Assembly: GCA_036345935.2 (NCBI GenBank)
Contig: JADWOT020001288.1
Location: 107,001-171,000 of the forward strand
From: Taenia hydatigena
Taxonomy: Eukaryota > Platyhelminthes > Cestoda > Cyclophyllidea > Taeniidae
DNA: 64,000 nucleotides
Direction of reading: 5' to 3'
Part shown: positions 36,701 through 48,100 of the stretch, piece by piece
Layout: each line of letters begins with the position of its first letter
Numbering within the stretch: position 1 is the first letter of the stretch
The notes under the pieces: model-generated
What the model was told of the DNA's origin: nothing
Database searches by the model: none
The model's input: only the letters and a program-made list of their open reading frames with translations
Made by a program: the position numbers and the translations under genes

Positions 36701-39020
36701 TACATACTTAATCCACCATGAAGTCATCTCTTCAATGAGACCACAATGGATACGGTCGATTATCAGACCTATTAATTCGGCAATGCTCTTCTGACGCAAG
36801 TCTTTCCAAAGCATGTTATTTCGGAGTGTTAGAGTGATGCATCATTTTTGTAAGGTAACAAAGTTTTTAATTTCTTCTTCATTGAAAGTTAAAAATAATG
36901 GATTCAATCCGCACAATTATGATCAGTGCAGAATGAAGGTTCGCTAATGCCACGTTCTAAAAAGGAGTCGTTGAAGTGGTTTTTATTTAAGATCGTAAAA
37001 TTTGGCATGAATATAACACCTTACTATAGGTCAGGTTAGAATTTTTGCCTTTATTTTATTTTTTGAATCCCTTTCTCCATATCAGCAAGGCCTATCAACG
37101 TTGCGGTGGGTCTGGTTTAGGCATATCCATGTGTAACGGATCCTGTTACCCATTATTGAACCTGGGACGGGCAAAGAAAGTAGGAAGAGGCAACTTTAGT
37201 GTATTCTATCCGATTCTGGTGCGCAGGATGAGGTTATCAGTGTAGAAAATAATGTATGACGGCTATAGCGTTGAGGGATTAGTGCAGGGAGATCCATGAG
37301 TGAAGATTGTGATGACAGTCGTAAATGGCTTTTTGAGGCTGACAAATCTTAAATGGAAAGGGTCTTGACTCTAATTAAAACTTGATTAAAGGTGAGATTA
37401 ATGAGGTCTTTACATGCTTATCAGAGAAACGGTTCTTCTGACGGCATTACGCATTCATTAATGCATTGCATTCCTTCTACCGTCTCTATCGCCTTCCAGA
37501 CAAGTTAGGATGAAGAAGAGGAGTGATAACAAGGTGCGTTGAAGGGCAAGACTTCTACGACTGTTAAATGAAAGAAAAGAGTGGAGAATGATTGCGTTAA
37601 GATTAAGGCGAGCGTTTGTCTGTGCCACTGAAGTTGAAGACGGTGTGGCAGGGAGGGAGGGCGGCGGAGAGGGGGAGAAAATACTGAGGAAGAAGTAGCA
37701 ATGTAGGTATGTATCTATGCATAGGACTTAAATTAACACCATCAGTGATAGGGATATAAGAAGAAGTAGAATAGAATGGTAAATTTTTAATATAAGTGTG
37801 TGTCGCGCATATCTGACGGCGCGATAAAGTGCAACAATTGTTAGGTGAAGCATAATAAGAAGGAAAAAGTGGTTGCTAAAACAAATAACTGTTCTACCTG
37901 CTTTAAAAAAGAATGCAAAAGAGGAGTTAATAAAAAACAAAAAAACAACAATGCTTCAACCATAAAAGAAAGAAGGAAAAAAGCAGATGAATGAGGGTTT
38001 GCCACTTACGAAGGGCATTGAAAAGGAAAGGGACAAAAAATAGAAGGAAAGAAATGCTTAAAGTATAAGAAATTTAGGGACTAGGGTAGGAGGGAGGTAA
38101 AGAATAGGCGAATAAATATATGCGTCACAGATGTGTGACGGTGCGAAAGACGATGAAAAGAAAAAGCAATAAAAGAGCACTTGATGAAGTTAAAGTCACG
38201 GATAAAAAGCGTTTAACTTTCTTTTATGCAATTAATTTGTTCTTTTTATAAACGGTACGCACTGATCGGAATGATTTGTGTCATTGCGGTGCAATGCACA
38301 GTACAACAGTGGTAGTGAAAGGGAAGGGGGAAGGAACAAAAGAACCCTTAATTTACGCCTGTGACTGCTATACAGAAATAAAGATAAGCATAAAAAGGCG
38401 GTAAATAAGGAAAAAAGAGAAAGAAGGGGTGAAAGAAATGAAGGATAGTGATTGCGAGCGAAGTGATGGAGGCTGAAGGCATGGTCATTAGTCATGGCGG
38501 TGGTGGGTTGAAAGAGGTAAAGGTGGAATGACGAATGGATAAGTAAGTTTACGCAAATAGAAACCAAAGAAGGAGAAAAAAAGAGAAAAAAGGGTAAAGA
38601 AAGTTTGTTAGGTGGCGGCAATGCGACTGCCAGTGTGTCGCACTTGTGTGCCGGCGAGTAGGTAGGCAAGATGAGGTAGAAAACGGCGAAATCAAAGTTA
38701 GCAAGGCCAAAACATGGTATTTTAAATAAAAAATATTGGGAAAGCTCTTTAATAAGTAGTATGTGATTTTGTTAAAATGGTATTTGTTATTGAAAGGAAA
38801 GGAGAGAGGGGAGAAAGTGGATGTTTTGCGTTAATTGAAAGGGTAGCAGCGGTTGTGGCCGGCCAAAAACTGATTCCAAACGACCATGAAGTCTCGATTC
38901 CATCGGTATTACTTGCAGCAAAATCGATATCCAAGAACTACGCTTAGGGCAATAAAATAGAGTCAAATTATCTCCGAGGTCATATGGCTTTATTTGACCT
39001 TGAACTGAGGTCTAACCCCT
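36701..39020 (+). mobile_element. Insertion splitting R1 copy A; D-related core
   Basis: About 2.3 kb with no counterpart in copy B, where the flanking R1 segments are about 150 bp apart. Its part 36,990-37,510 is a diverged relative of D1 28,810-29,400: it shares GTAGGTCAG-like, GAATCCCT, CAGCAAG, GGGTCTGGTT, GTGTAACGG(A/C)TCCTG, TTCTATCCGA and the splice-acceptor-like ATCGCCTTCCAG (ending 37,499). The kinase exon is not present after it. The remainder is a purine-rich tract. Target-site duplications and terminal repeats were not identified, so the mechanism is open. Confidence 0.55.
37620..38640. other. Long purine-rich tract
   Basis: The plus strand is dominated by A and G for much of 1 kb, including a G-run cluster at 37,651-37,675. 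The minus-strand frame of 145 codons at 38,232-38,669 (Leu/Ser/Phe/His-rich) follows from this bias and is not called a gene. Confidence 0.7.
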
Positions 39021-39231
39021 GTCCGCTTTACTCTCCTTAATTGCCTTCTTGGTGGATATTTCCGGTTTTCAGTGCTACCGCTGCTGCAAAGAGCACCTCA
39101 TCAGTGATGAAGTTTGCCATTTAATGGTGAAAAATATTTTAATCCTCTTTTTATCCTTCTTTAGCTACTCTTCGTTTCCAATCCTGGTCCCCATATCGAT
39201 TGACTTTAAGCGCTGTCATCACTGAGTCGGT

Positions 39232-39256
39232 GGGTGAGTGGGTGGGTGGGTGGGGG
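39232..39256 (+). other. Potential G-quadruplex
   Basis: Five runs of at least three G in 25 bases with loops of 1-5 bases (39,232-39,256). Copy B lacks it at the equivalent position, so it arose or expanded in copy A. No function can be claimed. Confidence 0.6.
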
Positions 39257-40365
39257 AGTCTTGACGAGAGATTAAGCAGCGTCTCAACGTAAGCATAGGC
39301 CCAAGTGATCGATGCACTTTGGTCGTCCCCTAACCCTATCTCCCCCCTCCTGCAATATTGATTCGAACATCCTCGACTCTTCCTCCTCCCGCGGGCTCAC
39401 CGCCCGCACCCCAGTCACACGATGGTGTCTCACGGTCTTCATGTACTTTTCCGTCGAGTGGCCTCACTTAGTAGTAGTGGCTATATTATCTAGGTAATCC
39501 ACAGCCATAATCTCCTCTCAAAGGCCACAACCTTAACTGGCTTCCATCTCCTTTATTGCTTTAAATCCAATCAATAGTTGTGCTGACAATGATCTATTGA
39601 CAAGAGGTACACGCTGTGCGTAACAGCAAAAAGTAGTTTCGATCAGGAGAATGGAAACTGCAATGCAGACGTTTCAGTGTGGTCAAAAAGAGTCCAAGTC
39701 GAAGATATAACGGACACTGGCATGACTAGTACAGCTACTACTTTTTTAGAGAGACCGACTTAAGTGTAGTATTTAAGAGCAGGAAGCCTCTTTTAGCCTC
39801 CCAAGCAGTGACGGCACTCGCGCCTCCACCTGCCACTAGAATGGCATTGATGGGGGACACGACTGTAAAGAAAGGTTCTGCATCCTCCCGGTGCCACACT
39901 TCGATGCCTAGTACGATGTCCCATTTGGTGGAGGAGTAGGCGATGTCCATTCAATGGCCACTATGCAGACGGCGCACACTGATCACCTCCCACTGAACGT
40001 GTGCTCGTCGTGGCGTGGTTCAGTCCCCTGCGGAATGATGACGCTGTCACGCTGCTTGGTATAAGTTGGTTCAATTAATTCACGAAAACGCGAACGCATC
40101 GGCAAACACCTATTCTTAAAAGAGAAGGACTAAGTATGCTCCTCCAGTGTAATAGAAACATCACAAAGCATAAAAGTCATATATATACACGGGATACCAA
40201 CTCACCTTTGACTTTAAACAACCTTTTACTTTCTAACTGCAATGACATACGGTCGACAACTTTCTGACACATTATTGCATCGACTAGACTATGAACGTAA
40301 GGAGATGTTGAAACGATCCGTATTCAGTGCTACCTTGAGTCGGGAAAGAAAAGACACTCTTTTTT

Positions 40366-40668
40366 ATGATCGTTGGTTCTCAACCGCTGGTACAACTAGC
40401 TACATGCGCAGTTGAGCGCACCAACCACAAATTCGACTACGACCTTAGATGCATCAGCAAAGCGATTAATAAAAATAAAAAGATGGTAAAGAAAAGATAT
40501 AAAAAGTTATCAAATAAAAGAAACGCTGCACTAAATCGTAAGCTAAAGTACGTTTTAACAGGCTTTGTAAACCAACATTGCCAGAACCAAAATCTTGAAA
40601 TAAATGAGACATGCCAATATGTAAACGTAGCAAATTTGTGCTTTTATTCGAATTACGCATACTTTTAG
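40366..40668 (+). CDS. R1-shared hypothetical ORF, copy A (100 codons)
   Basis: ATG-initiated frame, 100 codons. Aligns without gaps to the frame in copy C (55,429-55,719): about 55 of 93 residues identical by my count, same ATG, common words AINKN, RKL, VLTG and CQNQNL/CRNQNL. Lys/Asn-rich and basic in the middle; no signal peptide, membrane segment or known domain. Copy B has the ATG but a TGA at codon 18. Persistence in two copies may be chance; no expression evidence. A former coding exon or non-coding repeat are both possible. Confidence 0.2.
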   Translation: MIVGSQPLVQLATCAVERTNHKFDYDLRCISKAINKNKKMVKKRYKKLSNKRNAALNRKLKYVLTGFVNQHCQNQNLEINETCQYVNVANLCFYSNYAYF

Positions 40669-41440
40669 TTCATGATCCTTGCAATGTCATTTTCACTTAT
40701 TCTTATTAAGTGATTTACTTTGTTTTTATTTTTGAGCCCTAAATTTACTTCAAAATACAAAAGACGTATAGATGTATTTGGGTATTAGATTATAGAGGCA
40801 TTCAAATCGCCTATCGAAACTTTGTAAGCACTCTGGCAATGCCGATCCATATTTGCAATTGCATTAGCCTCTGAATATCTAACTTTTGTGTAAAGGCAAC
40901 GACGTTTTTTCCTGCTGCACTTTGCATTGGTTTTCAAAATTAGCAGTTGTTGTCGCTTAATATGGGCAATTACGCCATTGCGTCGCATATATGTGCCACA
41001 GAAGCATTCAATGAAATTAAAATGAAGACCCAAGTCATGGTATATTTATATGTATTGCGCTGGCAGTATTTTACTGAACCTAGTCTACGGAGTGGCGGCT
41101 GTGAAATGGTCGCTGGGAGGCACACCCTCTTACACGTATGCGAGACACGACATAAAGACGAGGCTAGTAAGTATTTACCACCGTTGGGCCTCAAAGAAAC
41201 CGGTCGCACTGTAGTCCATTTTTCACATTAACACATCTTTCATTAGTTGGTAACAATTTCACTTCAAAAAATGCGTAACGGATCGCCTAAGTGCTCTTGC
41301 TGCGCCTCTGTTGGCTTTACAATTAAAAGAAGGAGTGATTAAATGGCCACGTGAGTGAGGCGGCATGCGATTCAGGGGCCACAAAAAGCCAGCTGATAAA
41401 ATTCTAGCCCCGAAAGTGTAGGACTCAGACTACGAGGTTA

Positions 41441-41554
41441 GAGATAGCCATAGCATGACATAAAAAGCAGGCAACTCTGTTTTATTCTTCACAAGGAGCA
41501 ACACCACTCTGTGGCATCCTGCTGGTTATGGTCAGTTGCTATTTGTTTTGTTTT
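41441..41554. other. Junction between R1 copies A and B
   Basis: About 115 bp separating the end of copy A from the start of copy B, in the same orientation. The pair is therefore a near-tandem duplication. Confidence 0.5.
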
Positions 41555-43547
41555 CTTTCGTTTAAAAAGTAGCTGGCCAACGTTTACCTACTGCTTGCTT
41601 CAGCCTTGTTGTCCTAGGTAGTCGGTGAAAAGCCGGTTGTGCGTGGTGTTTTCAGTAGTAAATGGGCAGTGATCCTCTAGCACGTGTAGTTCTTAAACGA
41701 GATAATTTGTTTTACTGTGCTCCGTCCATTGTCACTGCTGACTGTTTGCGTGCCTTCGCCAGGCCTCTCCAGTGAACGGGCAAGCCATTTATTCATTTTT
41801 CTAATGATTAGTACCAATTGTTGCTGTTGGTGCGTTTAAAAGAAAGCATTTGACCCACATTTGCTTACCATTTGTCATGTTGCTAGCGAAAGCCCTTTTT
41901 CCCTCTCCCCTTCTATGTACTGCGTGCTAATCTGCTTATCTGCACATCCACCTATACACTGACCGATCTGCCTACCCGTTGGTCTCCTGACTCATCCACC
42001 CAACTCAGTACTACCTCCCTCTCCATCCATCCACTTTATCCATCTTTTTACTCCATTTTTCCTTAGCGAGTGTATCAGGCGCCCTCAGAACATATACGCC
42101 ATCGACCAATCTACTGTCCTCACGGGCTCCTCGAAAGTGCTGCTTTCTTGCGAGTCAAAAATGCGTAGAATTTGGATTTCCTAAAATAGACACCTCTTCT
42201 TCCTTTTTCCATCTTGTTTTCCTTAAACTGCCTTCGCGGTGGGTGCAATTTGTGTCCAGCGCTACTGCTGTTGCTACTGATAAAAGCGCCCCAGCAGTCA
42301 TAGGGTTGGCCAATTAATATTAAAAAATTTTTTGATTCTTTTTTTATCCTTCTTCTTTTTTCCTTAACTTTTCTAGCTACACTTTAAACCCATGTTCGAT
42401 CACCATAACGATTGACTTTGAGTGCTCTTATCACTGGGTGGAAGTGTCTTGTCGAGATACTAAATATCGGCCCAATGTAACCACAGACCTTAGTGATCAG
42501 TGCACTTTGGCCGTCCTCTACCCCTGCCCTTCCCAACCTGCACTGTTGGTTGGTATAACTCCGTCTCTTCCTCCTCCTCCTCCCTCGGTGGGCTCACAAC
42601 CCGCACCTCAGTCACATGATGATGTCTCGACGGTTTTGGGTTACTTTTTTTCTATCGAGTGGCCTCACCCAGTAGTAGTGGTTGCATTTGATAGGTAATT
42701 TACACCCCCAATCCTCTCTTATAAACCACAACTTTGAGTGTCTTTCATTGCCTTTATTGCCTAAAATACAGGGATTGGTTTTGCCAACAATGATCCGTTG
42801 ATAAGGAGTACACGCCATACATAACAACTAAAGCAGCACTGATCAGGAAAATAGAAGCCGTAATGTATGCGCTCAAATGCAATCAGGTGGGAGTCGAAGT
42901 CGAAGAAATAACGAACACTGGCGTGACTAGTACAGGTACCACTTTGTCCAAGGGTAGAAACTTAAGGGTAGTAGTAGGGAGCGCGAAGCCTCGTTAAGTC
43001 CAGGAAGCAGTGACTGCACTCGTGCCTCCGACTTCTGCCATTCGATTGCCTTAAACATAACGATGAAGGGCACTGATGGAGGACACGACCTTAGCAAAAG
43101 GCCCTGAATCCTCTCGGCGCCACACCTCGATGACTATTACAAGGTCCCATTTTGTGGAGGGTTTAGCAATGTTCCCTTGATGGCCACCAAGCAGATGACG
43201 CTCACACACACATCGCCTCCCACAGAGCTTGAGCCCGTCATGGCATGGTTTAGCCCCCATGCAGAATGATGACGATGTCACGCTGTTGGGTATAGGCATA
43301 AGTATACTCCTTTACTGTAATTGCAGCCTCGAAAATATCAAAATATGGATGCACAAGATCACAGATATATACATGGCTACCAACTCACCAATGACTTCAA
43401 ATGATTCCCACCATTCACTGCACTGACATCCAGTCGACAGTTTTCTGGCACATTTACGCATCAAGTAGATTAAGAACGTGAGTATACATTGGAAAGTTCC
43501 GATTTCAGTGCTATCTTTAGTCGAAAAGGAAAAGGCACCCGCTTTTG

Positions 43548-43850
43548 ATGATTGTTGACCCTCAGCTGATAGTGATTCTAGCTGCAAGCGCAGTCGAGTG
43601 AACCAACCACAAATTCGGTGACGACTATAAATGCATTAGCGATGCGATTGATAAAAATATAAAGATAGTAAAGTAAAGCCATGCAAAGCTATCAAATCAA
43701 ATGAAAGATGCACTGCATCGCAAGCCAGAGTATGTGTTAACTGGCTTTGTAAGCGAAAAACTTTCACACAATCAAAATCTTGAAATGTTGAAACATGCTA
43801 CAGTATAATTGCAGCAAACTTATGATGTTATTCACATCGCAATGCTTTTT
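43548..43850 (+). pseudogene. R1-shared ORF, disrupted copy B
   Basis: Counterpart of the frames at 40,366 and 55,429. The ATG is kept, but a TGA interrupts at codon 18, a TAA follows within the next 30 codons and indels follow further on. Words such as VLTGFVS still align in one frame. Confidence 0.35.
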
Positions 43851-44155
43851 TGATTCGCGCAATGTTATTTTAACTTCTGCTTAATAAGTAATTTATTTAG
43901 TTTCCATTTTTGATCCCTAAATTTGCCTCAAAAGACGGAAAGAAAATAGATCTGTTTGAGTATAAGGTTATAGAAGTATTCGAATCGCAGATCCATAGTC
44001 GCAGACGCATCAGCCTCCAAACATTAAGTTTTTAATCGAAAAGCAATGGCGTCCACCCTTTATTACAATTTGCATCAATTTTTAAAATTAACAATCGCTG
44101 TCACTTAAAATGGGCAATCACCAAGTTACTTCTCGGACGATAAAGATCGGTCAAA

Positions 44156-44446
44156 TTGGTTTGTGCCACAGAGGCATTAGGTGGGATTAACAAGAATGAC
44201 CAAAGTCATGGCTTTCTATTGTGTTTGCAGCATTTTCTTGAGACCTACCTGCGATGTAGCGGCTGTGGAATGGTTGCTGGAAGGCACACACTCTTATACG
44301 TATGCGGGATCACTTGTCTCTCCGCAGATTGTAGTTCTGTCTTAGTGACACGACTTGAAGTCGAGATCAGGGAGTGCTTGCCACCCCCGTGCCTCAGAGG
44401 AACCGGCCATGGACTTTCAGTGACCCCACAGAAAGAATGGATGTGA
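44156..44446 (+). other. R1 second shared frame, copy B
   Basis: From about 44,225 this frame aligns without gaps to copy C (about 56,190-56,405) for roughly 70 codons, sharing LRCS.CG, GRH.LL and ITCLSADCSS. Copy A has the frame but lacks about 40 bp containing ITCLSADCSS. The Cys pattern hints at, but does not match, a zinc-binding motif. No ATG near its start; a splice-acceptor-like TGTCTCTCCGCAG lies inside. Confidence 0.25.
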
Positions 44447-45150
44447 AGTCGCACTATGGTCTACTTTCAACATCAACGCATCTTTCATTAGGTAATGACA
44501 AGTTTACTTAAAAATATGCATAACGCATAATGCAAGCACTCTCGCTGCGTTGCTATTGATTCTACCAATGGAAGAGGGTGTGATTAAATGGCCACGTGAG
44601 TGGGGCGGCATGTGATTCAAAGGTCAGGGTTACGCAAGCCGATAAGACCCCAGACCTTAAATATATGGCTTAGTCTACGCTGTGAAGTCATTTCAAGTCT
44701 ATAAGACCTGAACTATTCAACAGCCACGCAATGTCTCACTCAAAATGAGAGGGCGGTATGATCCTGAGTATGTCCCTAAGCACCAGTGCCACTGCTAACC
44801 GTCCAGCCGTCCATCAATCTGTCGACTCAAAGATCTCAGTCAATCTTTTAGCCTTACTGAATTTAGTGCCAAGACAAAAAACGAAGTTGTGAGTGATGGA
44901 GGCAGACCACTCCAGCAGAATGCCACTGAGTAGCGGCGTTCTTCGTGAAGAATAGGACTAAATTTTCTACTTTAAAATCAGGTTTTTATAGATGCGTCTA
45001 TGCTGCAGCACAATATTAGCCTGCATCTTACTAGATTTCTCCACTTGAACTTGCGCGTCACACAAGTGTGACATGTGGAAATTATTAATATGTGATAGCT
45101 GACAATAATACTGCCAAGCTCATGCATGCCAAGAAGGTCATCGCTAATAT

Positions 45151-48100
45151 TGCTAATGACTTTGCTTTATATTTTCGTGCATTGATAGATCAGATTTATA
45201 AATATGGGAACCAAGTTGTCTTTACAATTCGTCCTCAAAATTTTCCTTATCAATGCATCCCACTAGCATTATCATTCCCAAATTTGTGTATGAACCGGAC
45301 CCATGTTTATACAGCATTCCCTTCAAAAGTAAACTAAAAGCTAATTTTACGCCAAAATTCGGGGTTTGATTGCTTTTTTCTCAAACCGACTGTCAAGCAT
45401 CAATGGGAATAGTTGATCTAAACTTCTCGTCCATTTCGATTGTAAATGACCTCAACATTGGTAGCGAATTTGTGTGCTCTGTATCATGCATTAACTCGTT
45501 TCAGTAGCGAATCAAGTTTGTAATCTAGAAAGCAGTCTTACACACCAATGCAATAAATTGACTCCCGACGCGGTGAAATTAAGTATCAGCATATCGTAAC
45601 TACCTTTTACAAAACAGTACATTCTCAAACAACGACAGTGTGTATGCTGCCATCAGCTTTACTAACATTAATACATTAAGGCGATTCTTAAATAGCATTA
45701 TTGTCTGTGATCGGCTTTGATGTTCAAAATATATGATGGAATCTATACGGGTGCAAATTTTGAAGTCCTGCTCATAGTAGGCAGTCTAGGAAAGCTGTAA
45801 TAAAAAATCGTTTGATAGCAAAAGAAACTCATCCAACAAACTTTTACTATCAGCCGTCGCTGACCCGCTTTCATGTACTTGGATCGATTGTCTAAACATG
45901 TGAGGACGGTTGTGTCTTCATCATCAACATGCGAGTTGAAACAATTTTCAGCGATTGCAGCTACTGCGTCACCTCCGTCTTGTCACTGGTCACCGTAAGC
46001 ACCAGCGACACTACATCGTAAGCCAGTACTTCGTCCAAAGTTGAGGCTCTAATCAACTTTCATCCTTTGACAAAATTAAGAACTTTTAGAAAGATCTGAA
46101 TGGAGCTGCTCAAAGAGAGCCTACGAATCCTGCTTACTGAAATCGAGGTCTTCAAGTGGTTTGTCCGTAGATGTATTTACTTAACTCCATTTTGATTGAC
46201 ATTGAGTTGATGCATTATTTTGATTCAATGCATGCTTCAATAAGAAAGATACTTTTACAACAACGTCAAGACTGCCATACTTACTATAATACAAACGCTT
46301 AGCTCGGTATAGTCGCCTTTAACTAGTTTTTAAATGGTGGGCTTATACTAAGCTTTGCAACGCTCGCACACGTCTTTATTGTCATTCAGTTAAAATGAGG
46401 AATATTATGGTAAATTTTAAAATGATTTTTTAGCCCCAACCCTTTTAATGCGGGACCCCACATTTAATTTCAACAATGCAGTGCTCCCACTGCACACTGC
46501 TTCCGTTTGGACGGATTCATAGACACAATCCATCTATTTTAAACAAGTGGATTGCATATAATTAAATGCATATCTTAGTAGCTGACTATGGATTCGTACA
46601 ACATCATGCTTGTTTGCGAACTGCGCCGCGTTTTATTGCAAGCATTTTAAATATGAGGAGACGCTAACTTCTACAATTTATCATTACCGTTTGCATTTTA
46701 AAATTCCGTTCTACTGATGTTAAAAGTAAAAATACGTGGCTATTCTCTTTTACTTTTCGTTGGACATGCAACATAAGCTGCACTACAGGCACTGTGGTTT
46801 GAATATCTTGACTATCACTGCGAATTCGCACGATGAACCGAAACTAATGATACTTCTGGAAGAAGAGAGATTGATTCATAAGGCCATGCTTTCACTTATA
46901 GGAATATTAATCATACGACTATCTAGATTCGCCCTAGAGAGATACAGCGACACTTAACGCTACCAAAATGATTCTGAACAATGTCCAAGTCACTCCAGCT
47001 CCAATATACCTGTGAAGGTGTCGAGTTTAGTACGTAGAAGTCCACCAATTGCGTGTGAGCATTTGTATTTAAAAATAAAAGACCCTTGTGTGCATGCATG
47101 CGTTTATTTGCGGTCACATCACAGACCTCTTGCTCTCGTCCAAAGTAACTTCTGCCTTAGAGCCACTATTCGCCCACAGGATCACTATGCCAAGACTGCT
47201 TTGGTTAGCACTTCGAGGAGGTTCAATGACATGCAATTTATAAATAGCTTAGCCTCATCGCTGGAAGCTAAAAGCTGGAAATCTGTGGTGTAAACCAAGG
47301 CTGTGATAGGCAGTGTGGACCTCTTCTGCATACTTTGCGTTTCCTTTACCTAGAGAGCTTTTCCGGAGGCTGCGAATATTTAAATGGGTTTCGCGAACCA
47401 TTCGCAACTACAGACTAACCAGTTATGGAAAGCATGCTTAGCCAATCAAAAGAATCCCAATTCGAACGGTATGAGCAAGAAATTTTCATTTGGAAAATTA
47501 GGCTAATGGGACTTGTCTTGATCACCGCTCTACTTTTTGGCGCTCCTGTTGATTACAGAGTCCTAGTTGATAAATCCTACGATGCCAAATTACAGCCACG
47601 AGTGCAATCGTTAGCTACGATGTCATACGTGGTAGTGTGTGGTGAAGGTGCGTGCAGCATTGTCGTCCATGTCGGAAATAAGCACTTGCTTATTATTGTT
47701 CAGCAATTGCCAGGAAGGAAGAATCTGACTATTTGGGAGATAATGATGCAAGGCCTAACGATACTAAGGTGGTGGGCACGCTAAAAATTGTTATGAATGA
47801 TTGTCACGGAGTGTGTGCATGTGAGTGCAAAAAAGGCAGTGAGGATGAGGGGTTTGGTAAATAGGCCAACAACATAGTACGCCACCGTCCCGTTGAACAC
47901 CTGCAGGATCGTCTGCACTGTTCAGTACTGGAAAATACAACGAATGGTCGGCCATAGTCGTGAGACAAGTTGCCATCGCTCGCATCGAGTGCGCCTACTC
48001 AAATCGGTTATATGGTTTGATGTTTCTGCATTATTTCACCATTGTCATTACAACTCACTTTATGCGGTCATTAGGCGAGCGGAGCGGATAGTCGTGTGAT

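Larger units (their letters stand above)
39021..41440 (+). repeat. R1 copy A, 3' part
   Basis: Aligns with copy B 42,215-44,690 and, from about 40,127, with copy C 55,190-56,640. It lacks the final R1 segment found in B, C and the fragment at 31,640. Inside are the shared 100-codon frame (40,366-40,668) and a donor-like TAGGTAAT at 39,490-39,497 that matches GATAGGTAAT in copy B. Similarity to B and C is about 70-75% by eye. Confidence 0.8.
41555..45150 (+). repeat. R1 copy B (most complete)
   Basis: The fullest R1 unit, about 3.6 kb, with all five segments: 41,555-42,060 (shared with A), 42,215-43,290 (A), 43,290-43,900 (A, C), 43,980-44,690 (A, C) and 44,690-45,150 (C, fragment). Near its end is the palindrome TCACACAAGTGTGA (45,058-45,071). 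The shared 100-codon frame is broken here (ATG at 43,548, TGA at 43,599). No transposase, reverse transcriptase or terminal repeats are visible. Confidence 0.8.

Noticed and set aside
38232..38669. 145-codon minus-strand frame, hydrophobic and suggestive of membrane segments
   Set aside because: Lies wholly in a purine-rich tract; the Leu/Phe/Ser bias follows from base composition.
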